Shown: positions 38,362-46,024 of the stretch, one piece after another
Position numbering within the stretch: position 1 is the stretch's first letter
Layout: each line of letters begins with the position of its first letter
Assembly (NCBI RefSeq): GCF_015160855.1
Contig: NZ_CP063373.1
Span: forward strand, 806,001 to 870,000
Reading direction: 5' to 3'
DNA from: Streptomyces ferrugineus
Lineage (GTDB): Bacteria > Actinomycetota > Actinomycetes > Streptomycetales > Streptomycetaceae
DNA length: 64,000 nt
Made by a program: the position numbers and the translations under genes
The notes under the pieces: model-generated
What the model was told of the DNA's origin: nothing
The model's database searches: none
The model's input: only the letters and a program-made list of their open reading frames with translations

Positions 38362-40020
38362 TCAACGGGTTTTTCGAGAAATTGACGGTGGCGATTCTGA
38401 TCGCGTGCTGTAGCCGTATCCGTCGCCCCGTTGCAGGAGCTCCAGATTCCAGTGGGAGACGTTGATCCTGCCCAGGGGCGTCGCGAGGCTGTGCTGTCCT
38501 CTGGCTCGCACTGAGATGCGGCCGGTCCAGGTCCCTGCCCACTTGCCTGTGGGCATGACGGCGCGCACGAGATCTCCGGTGACGTATCCGAAGTGCAGCT
38601 TGGTGCGGGCGCGCCGCAGGCGGGGGAATCCGTAGCGGTCCGGGGTGGTGCGGGCGTATGAGCCGCGTCCGGTGGCCTTGGCAACGAGGGCCTGCTCAGG
38701 GAACCGTACGATCGCGTCGCCGCTCTCGTGGTCCAGGGCCCCAACGCACAGAGCGTCCAGGGTGTGCGTCTTGGCCAGCCCCATGGCGCTGCGGTTCTCT
38801 TTGGTGCCGTCGCCCGTCCAGGTGTGCACTGCTCTGCCGAGGGTGCCCAGTGCCTCGATGAGCTGCCATCGGGTTGCGTTCATGGCGGCGGCGTCATGGA
38901 GGGGCGCCTTGACCTGCTGAAGGATTCGCGCGAGGCGGTCGGGGCTGCGGGCGAGGAAGTCCTCGACGGATTGGCTGCCCTTGGCCCGGTTGCAGGGGAC
39001 GCAGGCGAGGACGAGGTTGGCGATGCGGTTCGAGCCTCCTCGGCTGCGCGGTGCGAGGTGCTCGATGTTGAGGGGGACGCCGGTGGCGTCGCAGTAGGCG
39101 CAGGAGTTGTTCCACTGGGCTTGCAGATAGGCGCGAGTGTTGGTTCCGGCGAGTGGTCCGTGCGCGTACTCGATGCCGTTGAGGGGTCTGCCCGCACTCA
39201 TGCTGTGGGTGTCGAAGGCGACGAATTCCACGTGAATCTCGGTGACGGGTGCGTAGCGGCAGAGGCGGTTGGCCATGGAGAGGGTGGTGTCGACGCGGTG
39301 GCGCAGGGAGGGCGGTAGCCACGTCTCGGGGTGGGTCCGGTTGTTTGATCTGCGTGCTCGGTAGCGGCGGTTGGCTGAGCGTCGGCGGTGACGGTAGCCG
39401 GCGCGCTGTTGCATGCACTTGTGGATCTGGTCGCCGCGATGTTGGAGTTCGACCGAGACCAGTCCGCGCCGGATCTTGACTGTGGCGCCTTGTTCGTCGG
39501 TTTCTTTCTTCTCGTCGGTGAGGGCGATGCCCGTGCCTTTGGAGCCGGGGTCGATCCGTAACTGAACGCCGTCGACTTCCGAGTCGGCCAGCGTGCGGTC
39601 TTTCAGGCGGATGGTGAAGGGCACTTGTCGGGCGACGGCGGCCCGGCCTTTGGTCAGGAGTTCTCGGGCGCGGGCGGGGTGGCAGGGCATGAGGGGTTGC
39701 CCCTCCTTGGAGAGCACGAAGACTCTGCCTGCGCCCACGCCGCCCTCGTACGACTGGTCGTGCGGGGGAGCGTCACCGCTCCCGTTCTCTGCCGCCTTCG
39801 CTGCCGTGGCAGCGTGCTTGGTGTGACGCCGACGGGCTCCGGTGCTGCACCCGTCGGTCTCCCCTCGCCCATGTTCCCTGCCGGTGCCCCGCACGGTGGC
39901 GGGGTGTCCGTGAGCCGTTTCGTCCCTGCTCCCGGGGGTGTCTGCTCTCACGGATTCCAGAGCAGGCTGCTGAGGAAGCACAGCCTGGTGGGTCTGCTCG
40001 CCTGCGGGAAACGTAGTCAT
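38362..40020 (-). CDS. iscB: IscB RNA-guided endonuclease (RuvC-HNH, IS200/IS605-associated)
   Basis: 552 residues, ATG 40020 with GGGAGG nine bases upstream. A 98-residue unconserved N-terminal extension is followed by the PLMP domain (VFVLSKEGQPLMPCHPARAR, 100-119), RuvC-I with Asp157 (LRIDPGSKGTGIAL), an Arg-rich bridge helix (205-228, YRHRRRSANRRYRARRSNNR), RuvC-II with Glu265 (EIHVEFVAFD), an HNH domain with zinc cysteines 307, 310, 340, 343 and Glu320-His321 (NIEHLAPRSRGGSNR), RuvC-III with His419 and Asp422 (KTHTLDALCVG), and a C-terminal region of about 120 residues likely to read the target-adjacent motif. All catalytic residues are present. IscB uses an omega RNA to cut double-stranded DNA and is the ancestor group of Cas9. 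No TnpA transposase is nearby, so the element is non-autonomous. Less G/C-strict than its neighbours. Confidence 0.93.
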   Translation of the reverse strand: MTTFPAGEQTHQAVLPQQPALESVRADTPGSRDETAHGHPATVRGTGREHGRGETDGCSTGARRRHTKHAATAAKAAENGSGDAPPHDQSYEGGVGAGRVFVLSKEGQPLMPCHPARARELLTKGRAAVARQVPFTIRLKDRTLADSEVDGVQLRIDPGSKGTGIALTDEKKETDEQGATVKIRRGLVSVELQHRGDQIHKCMQQRAGYRHRRRSANRRYRARRSNNRTHPETWLPPSLRHRVDTTLSMANRLCRYAPVTEIHVEFVAFDTHSMSAGRPLNGIEYAHGPLAGTNTRAYLQAQWNNSCAYCDATGVPLNIEHLAPRSRGGSNRIANLVLACVPCNRAKGSQSVEDFLARSPDRLARILQQVKAPLHDAAAMNATRWQLIEALGTLGRAVHTWTGDGTKENRSAMGLAKTHTLDALCVGALDHESGDAIVRFPEQALVAKATGRGSYARTTPDRYGFPRLRRARTKLHFGYVTGDLVRAVMPTGKWAGTWTGRISVRARGQHSLATPLGRINVSHWNLELLQRGDGYGYSTRSESPPSISRKTR

Positions 40021-40063
40021 CGGGGCGCACCTCCCTGATCTGATGATCGCGATGGCTGGGGCT

Positions 40064-40218
40064 GGTCACTCGACGACCTTGCGGTCGAGGAGCGAGTGAC
40101 CTCCCTTCACGTGTGAGGCTGACGCTAGTGGCCAAGATCCGCGCATTGGGTTACAGCCTGCTGAAGTCGCCCATTCGTGCGAACTGGCAGAATTCCCCGA
40201 ACGGGTAGTCGATTCAGC
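40064..40218 (-). ncRNA. Candidate omega RNA (HEARO RNA) of iscB
   Basis: Directly upstream of iscB on the same strand, where omega RNAs of IscB lie. Read 5' to 3' on the minus strand: stem P1 pairs 40218-40210 with 40169-40160 (9 bp, one bulge) and encloses two small hairpins (40205-40196; 40183-40174); P2 pairs 40159-40154 with 40121-40116 and abuts P1 so the two can stack; P3 is a hairpin 40101-40064 with a 9-bp outer stem, 5-bp inner stem and a GCAA tetraloop. Total about 155 bases, near the size reported for HEARO RNAs. The guide should lie at its 5' side, about 40219-40240. Exact ends are inferred. Confidence 0.7.
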
Positions 40219-40253
40219 TGCTAAATGACCACTGGTCGCCTAGCGTTCCGTGC

Positions 40254-40664
40254 ATGACAAAGCAGCAGGTGGGGCGACGGGCGGTTCTCAGTGGTTCGGT
40301 CTTTGAGGAGCGGATCGGGTACGCGCGTGCCGTGGTCGACGGGGACTGGGTGCATGTGTCGGGGACGACGGGGTTCGACTACGCGGCGATGACGATCTCC
40401 GAGGACGTGGTGGAGCAGGCGGAGCAGTGTTTGCGGAATGTGGGGGCCGCGTTGGAGGAGGCGGGGTGTTCGTTCGCCGATGTGGTGCGGGTGCGGTATC
40501 TGCTGCCGGTGCGGGAGGACTTCGAGCCGTGCTGGCCGGTGCTGCGGCGGTGTTTCGGGGAGGTGCGGCCGGCGGCGACGATGATGGTGTGTGGGCTCGC
40601 GGATCCTCGTATGAAGATCGAGGTTGAGGTCTACGCGCGCCGGGGAGGCGAGTCTCATGTCTGA
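40254..40664 (+). CDS. RidA/YER057c-family protein
   Basis: 136 residues, ATG 40254. Trimeric chorismate-mutase-like fold; signature YARAVVDGDWVHVSGTTGFDY and LADPRMKIEVEVYARR near the end. The arginine that RidA proper needs for enamine/imine deamination (in PARS) is replaced: here the segment reads RPAATMMV, as in the Rid4-Rid7 sub-branches that are not imine deaminases. No Shine-Dalgarno site; a TAGCGT -10-like box ends 7 bases before the ATG, so the message may be leaderless. Its upstream side is where the iscB element is inserted. Overlaps the next gene by 8 bases. Confidence 0.9.
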   Translation: MTKQQVGRRAVLSGSVFEERIGYARAVVDGDWVHVSGTTGFDYAAMTISEDVVEQAEQCLRNVGAALEEAGCSFADVVRVRYLLPVREDFEPCWPVLRRCFGEVRPAATMMVCGLADPRMKIEVEVYARRGGESHV

Positions 40665-41097
40665 CCTTCTTGTGGAGCCGGTCGTCGGTGAGCCGATGCT
40701 GGAGGAGTGGCGGTACGTCCACAACGTGATCGTGCCGCCCGCCGCGATGGACCTCGATGAGGTGCGGGAGCGCAGCGGGCGGTATCGCCTGCGGAACGCG
40801 TATGTCGGTGATGTTCTCGTCGGCTGCTCGACGGTGCGGCCGCCGGAGGGCAAGGGTGCGGTGGCGACGGTCATCGCGCGCGTGCTGCCCGAGTACCGGC
40901 GGCGTGGATACGGCTCGGAGCTGTACGAGGAGGGGCTCGCCCACGCGCGTGTGCTGGGTGCCGGGGCGGTCGAGACCTGTGTGCTGGCCGTCAATGAGGA
41001 TGGGCTGCGGTTCGCCGGGGCGCGTGGGTTCGTCGAGGTTGATCGATATGTGCTGGACGGTGGGACCGATCTGTGGGTGGATCTGCGGCTGGAGTAG
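40657..41097 (+). CDS. GNAT-family acetyltransferase
   Basis: 146 residues from ATG 40657 with GGGGAGG eight bases upstream, inside the end of the RidA-like gene. The acetyl-CoA loop is VIARVLPEYRRRGYGSELYEEGLAHA (motif A, Q/RxxGxG/A; about 78-103), followed by VLAVNEDGLRFAGARGFVEVDRYV (motif B). Substrate unknown. Co-transcribed with the RidA-like gene. Confidence 0.92.
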   Translation: MSDLLVEPVVGEPMLEEWRYVHNVIVPPAAMDLDEVRERSGRYRLRNAYVGDVLVGCSTVRPPEGKGAVATVIARVLPEYRRRGYGSELYEEGLAHARVLGAGAVETCVLAVNEDGLRFAGARGFVEVDRYVLDGGTDLWVDLRLE

Positions 41098-41233
41098 CCC
41101 TCCGACGGCTCGTACAACGATTCCCTCAATCTTGGGGAACTCGGTGTGTGCTGGGTCACGTTCCAGTTAGATGATTTGCGAGTGAGCGAACCGACGCGTC
41201 GTACGTGCGGACGCAGCTTGGCAGGGGGTCCAT

Positions 41234-42664
41234 GTGAGTGCTTCCCGGCGTAGTGGGACCACCGACGAGCTGGGGCCGGACGAACCCGAGCGGGAAGGTC
41301 CGGGAGGTTCGTCGGCCGGTTCGGAGGGTTCGGCAGGCGGCTCTGATCTGTTGGCCGCGTTGCTGGACGGGATGGACGCGGCCTTGTGCGCGTTCGACGG
41401 GGACGGGGTCGTCACGCATTGGAACCGTGAGGCGGAGCGGATCCTGGGGTGGACCGCGGCCGAGGCGGTGGGGCGGCACGGGTTCGCCGGGTGGGCGGTG
41501 CGTGAGGCCGATGCCGAGGAGGTCGAGGGGCGGCTGATGTCCGCCATGCAGGCTCCCGGGCGGCAGGTGCACGAGTTCGCGCTGCTGACCAAGGACGGCG
41601 GGCGGGTGCTCGTGCGGACCCAGTCGGCCGCCGTCCGCGGGCCGGACGGGAAGCCCGCGGGGGTGTACTGCGCCTTCAGCGAGGTGCATGCGCAGATCGA
41701 TCTGGAGCGGTCGATCGCGTTGAGTGAGGCGCTGTTCGAGGACGCGTCGTGGGGCGTGGTGCTGGTCGACGCGGATCTGCGGCCGGCCGTGGTGAACGCG
41801 CACGCGGCTCGTGCGCTGGGCATCGGGCGTACGTCGGTGCTGGGGCGGCCGCTGGGTGAGTTGCTGGCCCAGGGGGTCGAGGAGCTGGAGAGCGCGCTCA
41901 CGCATGTGCTGGCGGAGGGTGCGCCGCCGGCGCCGGCCGAGATCTGGGTGCGGGTGCGGACGCCGGAGGGTGAGCGGCGTCGCTGCTGGCGGTGCGGTTT
42001 TGTGCGGCTGGCGTCGCCGCTGGCGGAGGAGCCGGTGCCGTTGGGGGTGGGGTGGCTCTTCCAGGACGTGACCGAGGGCAAGCAGGCGGAGCAGGAGGCG
42101 GCGCTGCTGCGGTTCCGGGTCAATCAGCTGCATCGTGCGGCGCGTGCGGCGGCGGAGTGTGAGGATCCGGCGGAGGCGGCGACGGTGCATCTGGATTTCG
42201 CGCTGGCCGGGTTCGCCGATCATGCGCTGATCGACCGGGTCGCGGGCGGCGCGGTGGCGGATGGGGAGGCGGCGGGGCCGGTGCGGCTCGTTCGGGTCGC
42301 CGTGACGCCGTCCGGGGCGCCGGGGCCGAGTCTGCTCGGTGGGGAGGCCGGGTTGCCGGTGCGGTATGTCGAGGGGCATCCGGCGTTGCAGTGTGTGGCC
42401 CGGTCCGGGTCGGTGCGGGCCGATGCGGGGAGCATGCCGGCGGAGCAGGCTCGTCAGTGGGCGGTGGGGCGGCAGTGGCCGGCGGACGCGGTGCACGCGT
42501 TGTGTGCCGTGTTGCGGAGCCGGGGGCGGACGGTGGGGGTCGTGACGTTTCTGCGGGGCGCCGGGCGCAGTGCGTTCGAGCGGAGCGACGCGGTGTACGC
42601 GGAGGATGTGGCGGTGCGGATCGCTTCCGCGCTGGATCTGGCGGAGGCCCTGGGCTCGCGGTAG
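41234..42664 (+). CDS. PAS-PAS-GAF sensor protein without output domain
   Basis: 476 residues, GTG 41234. A low-complexity acidic N-terminus (1-35) is followed by PAS 1 (about 38-155; LLDGMDAALCAFDGDGVVTHWN, ILGWTAAEAVGRH), PAS 2 (160-285; ASWGVVLVDADLRPAVVNAHA, GWLFQDVTEGKQAEQEA) and a GAF-like domain (300-470; LHRAARAAAECEDPAEAAT, SALDLAEALGSR). In Streptomyces this order normally continues into a PP2C-type (SpoIIE) phosphatase; here the stop comes right after GAF. The downstream gene is on the other strand, so no fused output is left nearby. It may signal by binding partners. Confidence 0.88.
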   Translation: MSASRRSGTTDELGPDEPEREGPGGSSAGSEGSAGGSDLLAALLDGMDAALCAFDGDGVVTHWNREAERILGWTAAEAVGRHGFAGWAVREADAEEVEGRLMSAMQAPGRQVHEFALLTKDGGRVLVRTQSAAVRGPDGKPAGVYCAFSEVHAQIDLERSIALSEALFEDASWGVVLVDADLRPAVVNAHAARALGIGRTSVLGRPLGELLAQGVEELESALTHVLAEGAPPAPAEIWVRVRTPEGERRRCWRCGFVRLASPLAEEPVPLGVGWLFQDVTEGKQAEQEAALLRFRVNQLHRAARAAAECEDPAEAATVHLDFALAGFADHALIDRVAGGAVADGEAAGPVRLVRVAVTPSGAPGPSLLGGEAGLPVRYVEGHPALQCVARSGSVRADAGSMPAEQARQWAVGRQWPADAVHALCAVLRSRGRTVGVVTFLRGAGRSAFERSDAVYAEDVAVRIASALDLAEALGSR

Positions 42665-42686
42665 CGGTGCGCGCGGTGGCGTCGGG

Positions 42687-43442
42687 TCAGTGGCGGTAGA
42701 AGATCCGGTCGCCGTACTTGTCGAAGATCCTGCCGTTCCAGTCGTGGCCGCCGTCGACGTTGCCCGAGCGCAGCAGTGGGGGCTCGATGCCGCGATCGGC
42801 GAGGGTGGCCGCCGTGGTGGCCATGACCGCCTGGAGGAGGGCCGTGGTGACGACGGTGGAGGCGGGGGCGAAGGGGGCCGGGATCGTGTCGAGGGTGAGT
42901 TCGGCGTCGCCGACGGCGATCTTGGAGTCGAGGACGATGTCGCAGTGGTCCTTGAGGTGGGTGCCGGAGGTGTGGCGGGACTGCGTCCGCGCGGCGTAGG
43001 CCACCGAGGTCACGCCGATGACCTTGACGCCGAGGGCGCGGGCGTTGATGGCCATCTCGACGGGGAGGGCGTTGCGGCCGGAGAGGGAGATGATCACCAG
43101 GGCGTCGCCGTCGCGGAGGGGGGAGCTGTCGAGGACGGCGCCGGCGAGGCCGTCGACGCGTTCGAGGGCGGAGCCGAGGGTGGCGGGCATGACGTCGACG
43201 CCTACGACGCCGGGGACCGTGAGCAGGTTCATCAGGGCGAGGCCGCCGGCGCGGTAGACGATGTCCTGGGCGGCGAGGGAGGAGTGGCCGGCGCCGAAGG
43301 CGAAGAGGCGGCCGTCGGCGGCGACGGTGTCGGCGAGCATGGTGCCGGCTGCCTGGATGTTCTCGGCCTCTTCGGCACGGACCCGGTGGAGCAGGCCGAT
43401 CGCGGCGTCGAAGAACTGGTCGGCCGGCTTGCTGTCGCTCAT
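42687..43442 (-). CDS. SIS-domain sugar-phosphate-binding protein (UPF0309, SCO4393-like)
   Basis: 251 residues, ATG 43442. A single SIS domain: LFAFGAGHSSLAAQDIVYRAGG (35-65), ALVIISLSGRNALPVEMAINARALGVKVIGVTS (110-145). UniProt groups these as UPF0309, including SCO4393 of S. coelicolor. SIS proteins bind or isomerise phosphosugars; no regulator domain is attached. Divergent from dmdR1 with 295 bases between starts. Confidence 0.92.
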   Translation of the reverse strand: MSDSKPADQFFDAAIGLLHRVRAEEAENIQAAGTMLADTVAADGRLFAFGAGHSSLAAQDIVYRAGGLALMNLLTVPGVVGVDVMPATLGSALERVDGLAGAVLDSSPLRDGDALVIISLSGRNALPVEMAINARALGVKVIGVTSVAYAARTQSRHTSGTHLKDHCDIVLDSKIAVGDAELTLDTIPAPFAPASTVVTTALLQAVMATTAATLADRGIEPPLLRSGNVDGGHDWNGRIFDKYGDRIFYRH

Positions 43443-43705
43443 GCGGGGCCCTCCGGGGGTGGCGGTCGGGGGTGCGGGGGTGGTGTGTTGCGGATCACCT
43501 GCTGCGGATCACCGTGCGGTCTGGACCAGTGCGGTGTCAATACGGCCGGGAGGGCTGCCGGGATGGCTGCGGCGGCCCGCTCGGCGGCTTGGGGCGGGGC
43601 TGTGCAACCCTCTCGTTTCACCGGCTCGGCGCGGTTGTCTGTGGTATCCGGCAGAATTGAGTCCAGGGCCAGCGCACGCGCCGTGGAGCTGTCTCGCTTC
43701 CGGCT

Positions 43706-43727
43706 GAGCTAATCGCAGAGCTAATCG
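43706..43727 (+). repeat. Direct repeat in front of dmdR1
   Basis: GAGCTAATCG occurs at 43706-43715 and again at 43718-43727, a 12-base period, the second copy ending at the GAGGGG ribosome site. No standard iron box is visible in the upstream region, so this repeat may matter for control. The rest of 43443-43705 shows no further clear site. Confidence 0.6.
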
Positions 43728-43737
43728 AGGGGCACGT

Positions 43738-44430
43738 ATGTCCGGACTGATCGACACCACGGAGATGTATCTCCGCACCATCCTCGAGCTGGAGGAGGAA
43801 GGTGTGGTCCCCATGCGCGCCCGGATCGCCGAGCGGCTGGACCAGAGCGGGCCCACCGTCAGCCAGACGGTGGCGCGGATGGAGCGTGACGGGCTGGTGT
43901 CCGTCGCGACCGACCGGCATCTGGAGCTCACGGACGAGGGGCGGCGGCTGGCCACGCGCGTCATGCGCAAGCACCGTCTCGCGGAGTGTCTGCTCGTGGA
44001 TGTGATCGGGCTGGAGTGGGAGCAGGTGCACGCCGAGGCGTGTCGCTGGGAGCACGTGATGAGTGAGGCCGTGGAGCGGCGGGTGCTGGAGCTGCTGCGG
44101 CATCCGACGGAGTCGCCGTACGGCAATCCGATCCCCGGTCTGGAGGAGCTCGGCGAGAAGGACGGTGCCGACCCGTTCCTGGACGAGGGGATGGTGTCGC
44201 TGGCCGACCTGGACCCGGGGGGCGAGGGCAAGACGGTCGTGGTGCGGCGGATCGGGGAGCCGATCCAGACCGACGCGCAGCTGATGTACACGCTGCGTCG
44301 GGCCGGTGTGCAGCCGGGCTCGGTGGTGAGCGTGACCGAGTCCGCGGGTGGGGTGCTGGTGGGCAGTGGTGGTGAGGCGGCCGAGCTGGAGGCGGATGTC
44401 GCCTCGCATGTGTTCGTCGCCAAGCGCTGA
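43738..44430 (+). CDS. dmdR1: DtxR-family iron-dependent repressor
   Basis: 230 residues, ATG 43738 with GAGGGG five bases upstream. N-terminal winged helix (MYLRTILELEEEGVVPMRARIAERLDQSGPTVSQTVARMERDGLV, residues 9-53), dimer and metal-binding domain with HRLAECLL, CRWEHVMSE (Cys102/Glu105/His106-type ligands) and HPTESPYGNPIP (120-133), then a C-terminal SH3-like domain (150-230). Matches DmdR1/DesR, the main iron repressor of Streptomyces; with Fe2+ it binds iron boxes of siderophore genes. In S. coelicolor an antisense gene, adm, has been reported on the opposite strand of dmdR1; long antisense frames exist here too. Confidence 0.96.
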   Translation: MSGLIDTTEMYLRTILELEEEGVVPMRARIAERLDQSGPTVSQTVARMERDGLVSVATDRHLELTDEGRRLATRVMRKHRLAECLLVDVIGLEWEQVHAEACRWEHVMSEAVERRVLELLRHPTESPYGNPIPGLEELGEKDGADPFLDEGMVSLADLDPGGEGKTVVVRRIGEPIQTDAQLMYTLRRAGVQPGSVVSVTESAGGVLVGSGGEAAELEADVASHVFVAKR

Positions 44431-45117
44431 GCGGGTGGCCGCTGCCCGTCCTGGGTTGCCTGTTGTGTAATTCCCGGTGCGGGAGCGGGAGTTGGGGTGG
44501 TCCGTCGAATGTTTTCGATCCAGGATTCAGTGCGCGGAATCGCAGCGGCGGACGGGTTCGCGTGCCAGGCTGTCGCGGTAGGCGGATCACCTGAGGGCTC
44601 TGGGCCGTGATCGACAGTGCTGCGTCCGGCCGGGGAGGGGGGCGCGAGGATGTGCCGTGGTCGTGGAGAGGGCCCCGGCGCCGAATGGCGCCGGGGCCTG
44701 TCCTCCCCTGTGCTGACCCGGAGCCCCGAGCTCCCAGGGTCATCCCCCTCGGACCGTTTTCCCCGAGCGGTCCGCCTCCCGGTGAAGGTCTCCCCTCGGC
44801 GGTGGCGATCAATCCTTGGAGGGGGTCACTCGAATGAGGGGTGTTGCCCGCAGAGGCCAGTTTTTTCGAATAGGAGTTCGATAGTCTGCGGGTGACGGAT
44901 CGTGCGGAACATGCGCTTCAAGAATGTGCGCATAAGATCACGTCAGACACACAGAACATGCACATCGCGTACGAGGGCACCGACGGCGCGTACGACGCAG
45001 ATGGCGCACGGTGCTCGCGTGGGCGGAGGCAGATACGGCAGGCGCGGCAAGCAGGACGCGGATGACAGGACCGGCCGGCTCGAGCGGTCCGAGCGGAGCT
45101 AGGGGGGTGCCAGACCA
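44431..45117. other. 687-base intergenic region
   Basis: Between dmdR1 and the hydrolase gene. It holds a strong terminator (44671-44698) and then a less G/C-rich stretch (44840-44960). A possible small frame runs from ATG 45001 to TAG 45102 (33 residues, basic, MAHGARVGGGRYGRRGK...), ending 15 bases before the hydrolase gene, but it has no ribosome site and modest codon bias, so I do not call it. Confidence 0.6.
44671..44698. terminator. Perfect 12-bp hairpin terminator
   Basis: GGCCCCGGCGCC-gaat-GGCGCCGGGGCC, about 240 bases after dmdR1. No T-run follows, as is common in Streptomyces. Confidence 0.8.
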
Positions 45118-45990
45118 ATGGTGCGGCGCATCGACGTGACCGGGACGGGCGGCGTACGGCTCGCGGCATGGGAGTTCGGCGACCCTCCCAAGAACGACCC
45201 CACGACAGACCAGGACGGCACGCTCGGCGTGCTGTTACTGCACGGCCTGATGGGCCGCGCCTCCCACTGGGCCTCCACCGCCCGCTGGCTCTCCGAGCGA
45301 CACCGAGCTGTCGCCCTGGACCAGCGCGGCCACGGGCGCAGCGACAAGCCCTCCCAGGCCGCCTTCACCCGCGAGGCCTACGTCGACGACGCCGAGGCCG
45401 CCCTCGAACAGCTCGGCCTCGCCCCGGCCGTTCTCCTCGGCCACGCCATGGGCGCGCTGACCGCGTGGCAGCTCGCCGCCAAGCGGCCCGATCTGGTGCG
45501 CGGCGTGATCATCTGCGACATGCGGGCGTCCGCGCTGGGCGCGGCCTCGCAGCGGGAGTGGGCGGACTGGTTCAAGTCCTGGCCCGTCCCCTTCGCCACC
45601 CTCGCCGACGTACGGAAGTGGTTCGGCGAGGACGATCCGTGGGTGGAGCGGCCGAATCCCGCGCGCGGTGAGTTCTACGCCGAGGTCATGCACGAGTGCG
45701 AGGACGGGTGGCGGCCGGTGTTCGTACCGGACCAGATGCTCCGGTCCCGGGAGACGTGGGTGTTCGACGCGCACTGGGAGGAGCTGGCGCAGGTGCGGTG
45801 TCCCGCGCTGGTGGTGCGCGGCCTGGACGGAGAGCTGGGGCGGGCCGAGGCCCAGGAGATGGTGCGGGTGCTTCCCCGGGGGGAGTACGCGGAGGTGGCC
45901 GACGCGGGGCACCTCGTGCACTACGACCAGCCCGAGGGCTGGCGCGCCGCGATCGAGCCGTTTCTGGACGCGGTGCGCTCCGCTGGGTGA
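45118..45990 (+). CDS. Alpha/beta-hydrolase fold protein with Ala in place of the nucleophile
   Basis: 290 residues, ATG 45118 with GGGGGG upstream. Fold is clear: LLLHGLMGRASHWASTARWL (oxyanion loop), VALDQRGHGRSDKPSQ, late VVRGLDGELGRAEAQEM with an acid position and a final DAGHLVHYDQPEGW with the catalytic-type His. But the nucleophile elbow reads VLLGHAMGAL (codons GGC CAC GCC ATG GGC at about 45437-45451), so the Ser of GxSxG is Ala. It is therefore probably not an ester hydrolase; it may be a binding or regulatory protein, or use another mechanism. It ends in front of a repeat copy. Confidence 0.9.
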   Translation: MVRRIDVTGTGGVRLAAWEFGDPPKNDPTTDQDGTLGVLLLHGLMGRASHWASTARWLSERHRAVALDQRGHGRSDKPSQAAFTREAYVDDAEAALEQLGLAPAVLLGHAMGALTAWQLAAKRPDLVRGVIICDMRASALGAASQREWADWFKSWPVPFATLADVRKWFGEDDPWVERPNPARGEFYAEVMHECEDGWRPVFVPDQMLRSRETWVFDAHWEELAQVRCPALVVRGLDGELGRAEAQEMVRVLPRGEYAEVADAGHLVHYDQPEGWRAAIEPFLDAVRSAG

Positions 45991-46024
45991 CGCCGGGCGC
46001 CTATGAGCTCGGGGCTTGCCGATT

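Noticed and set aside
43443..43737. Iron box (DmdR binding site) in front of dmdR1
   Set aside because: No sequence close to TTAGGTTAGGCTCACCTAA was found; only a direct repeat is present.
44902..45102. 66-codon frame before the hydrolase gene
   Set aside because: Basic, unconserved as far as I can tell, weak codon bias and no ribosome site; mentioned only in the intergenic note.
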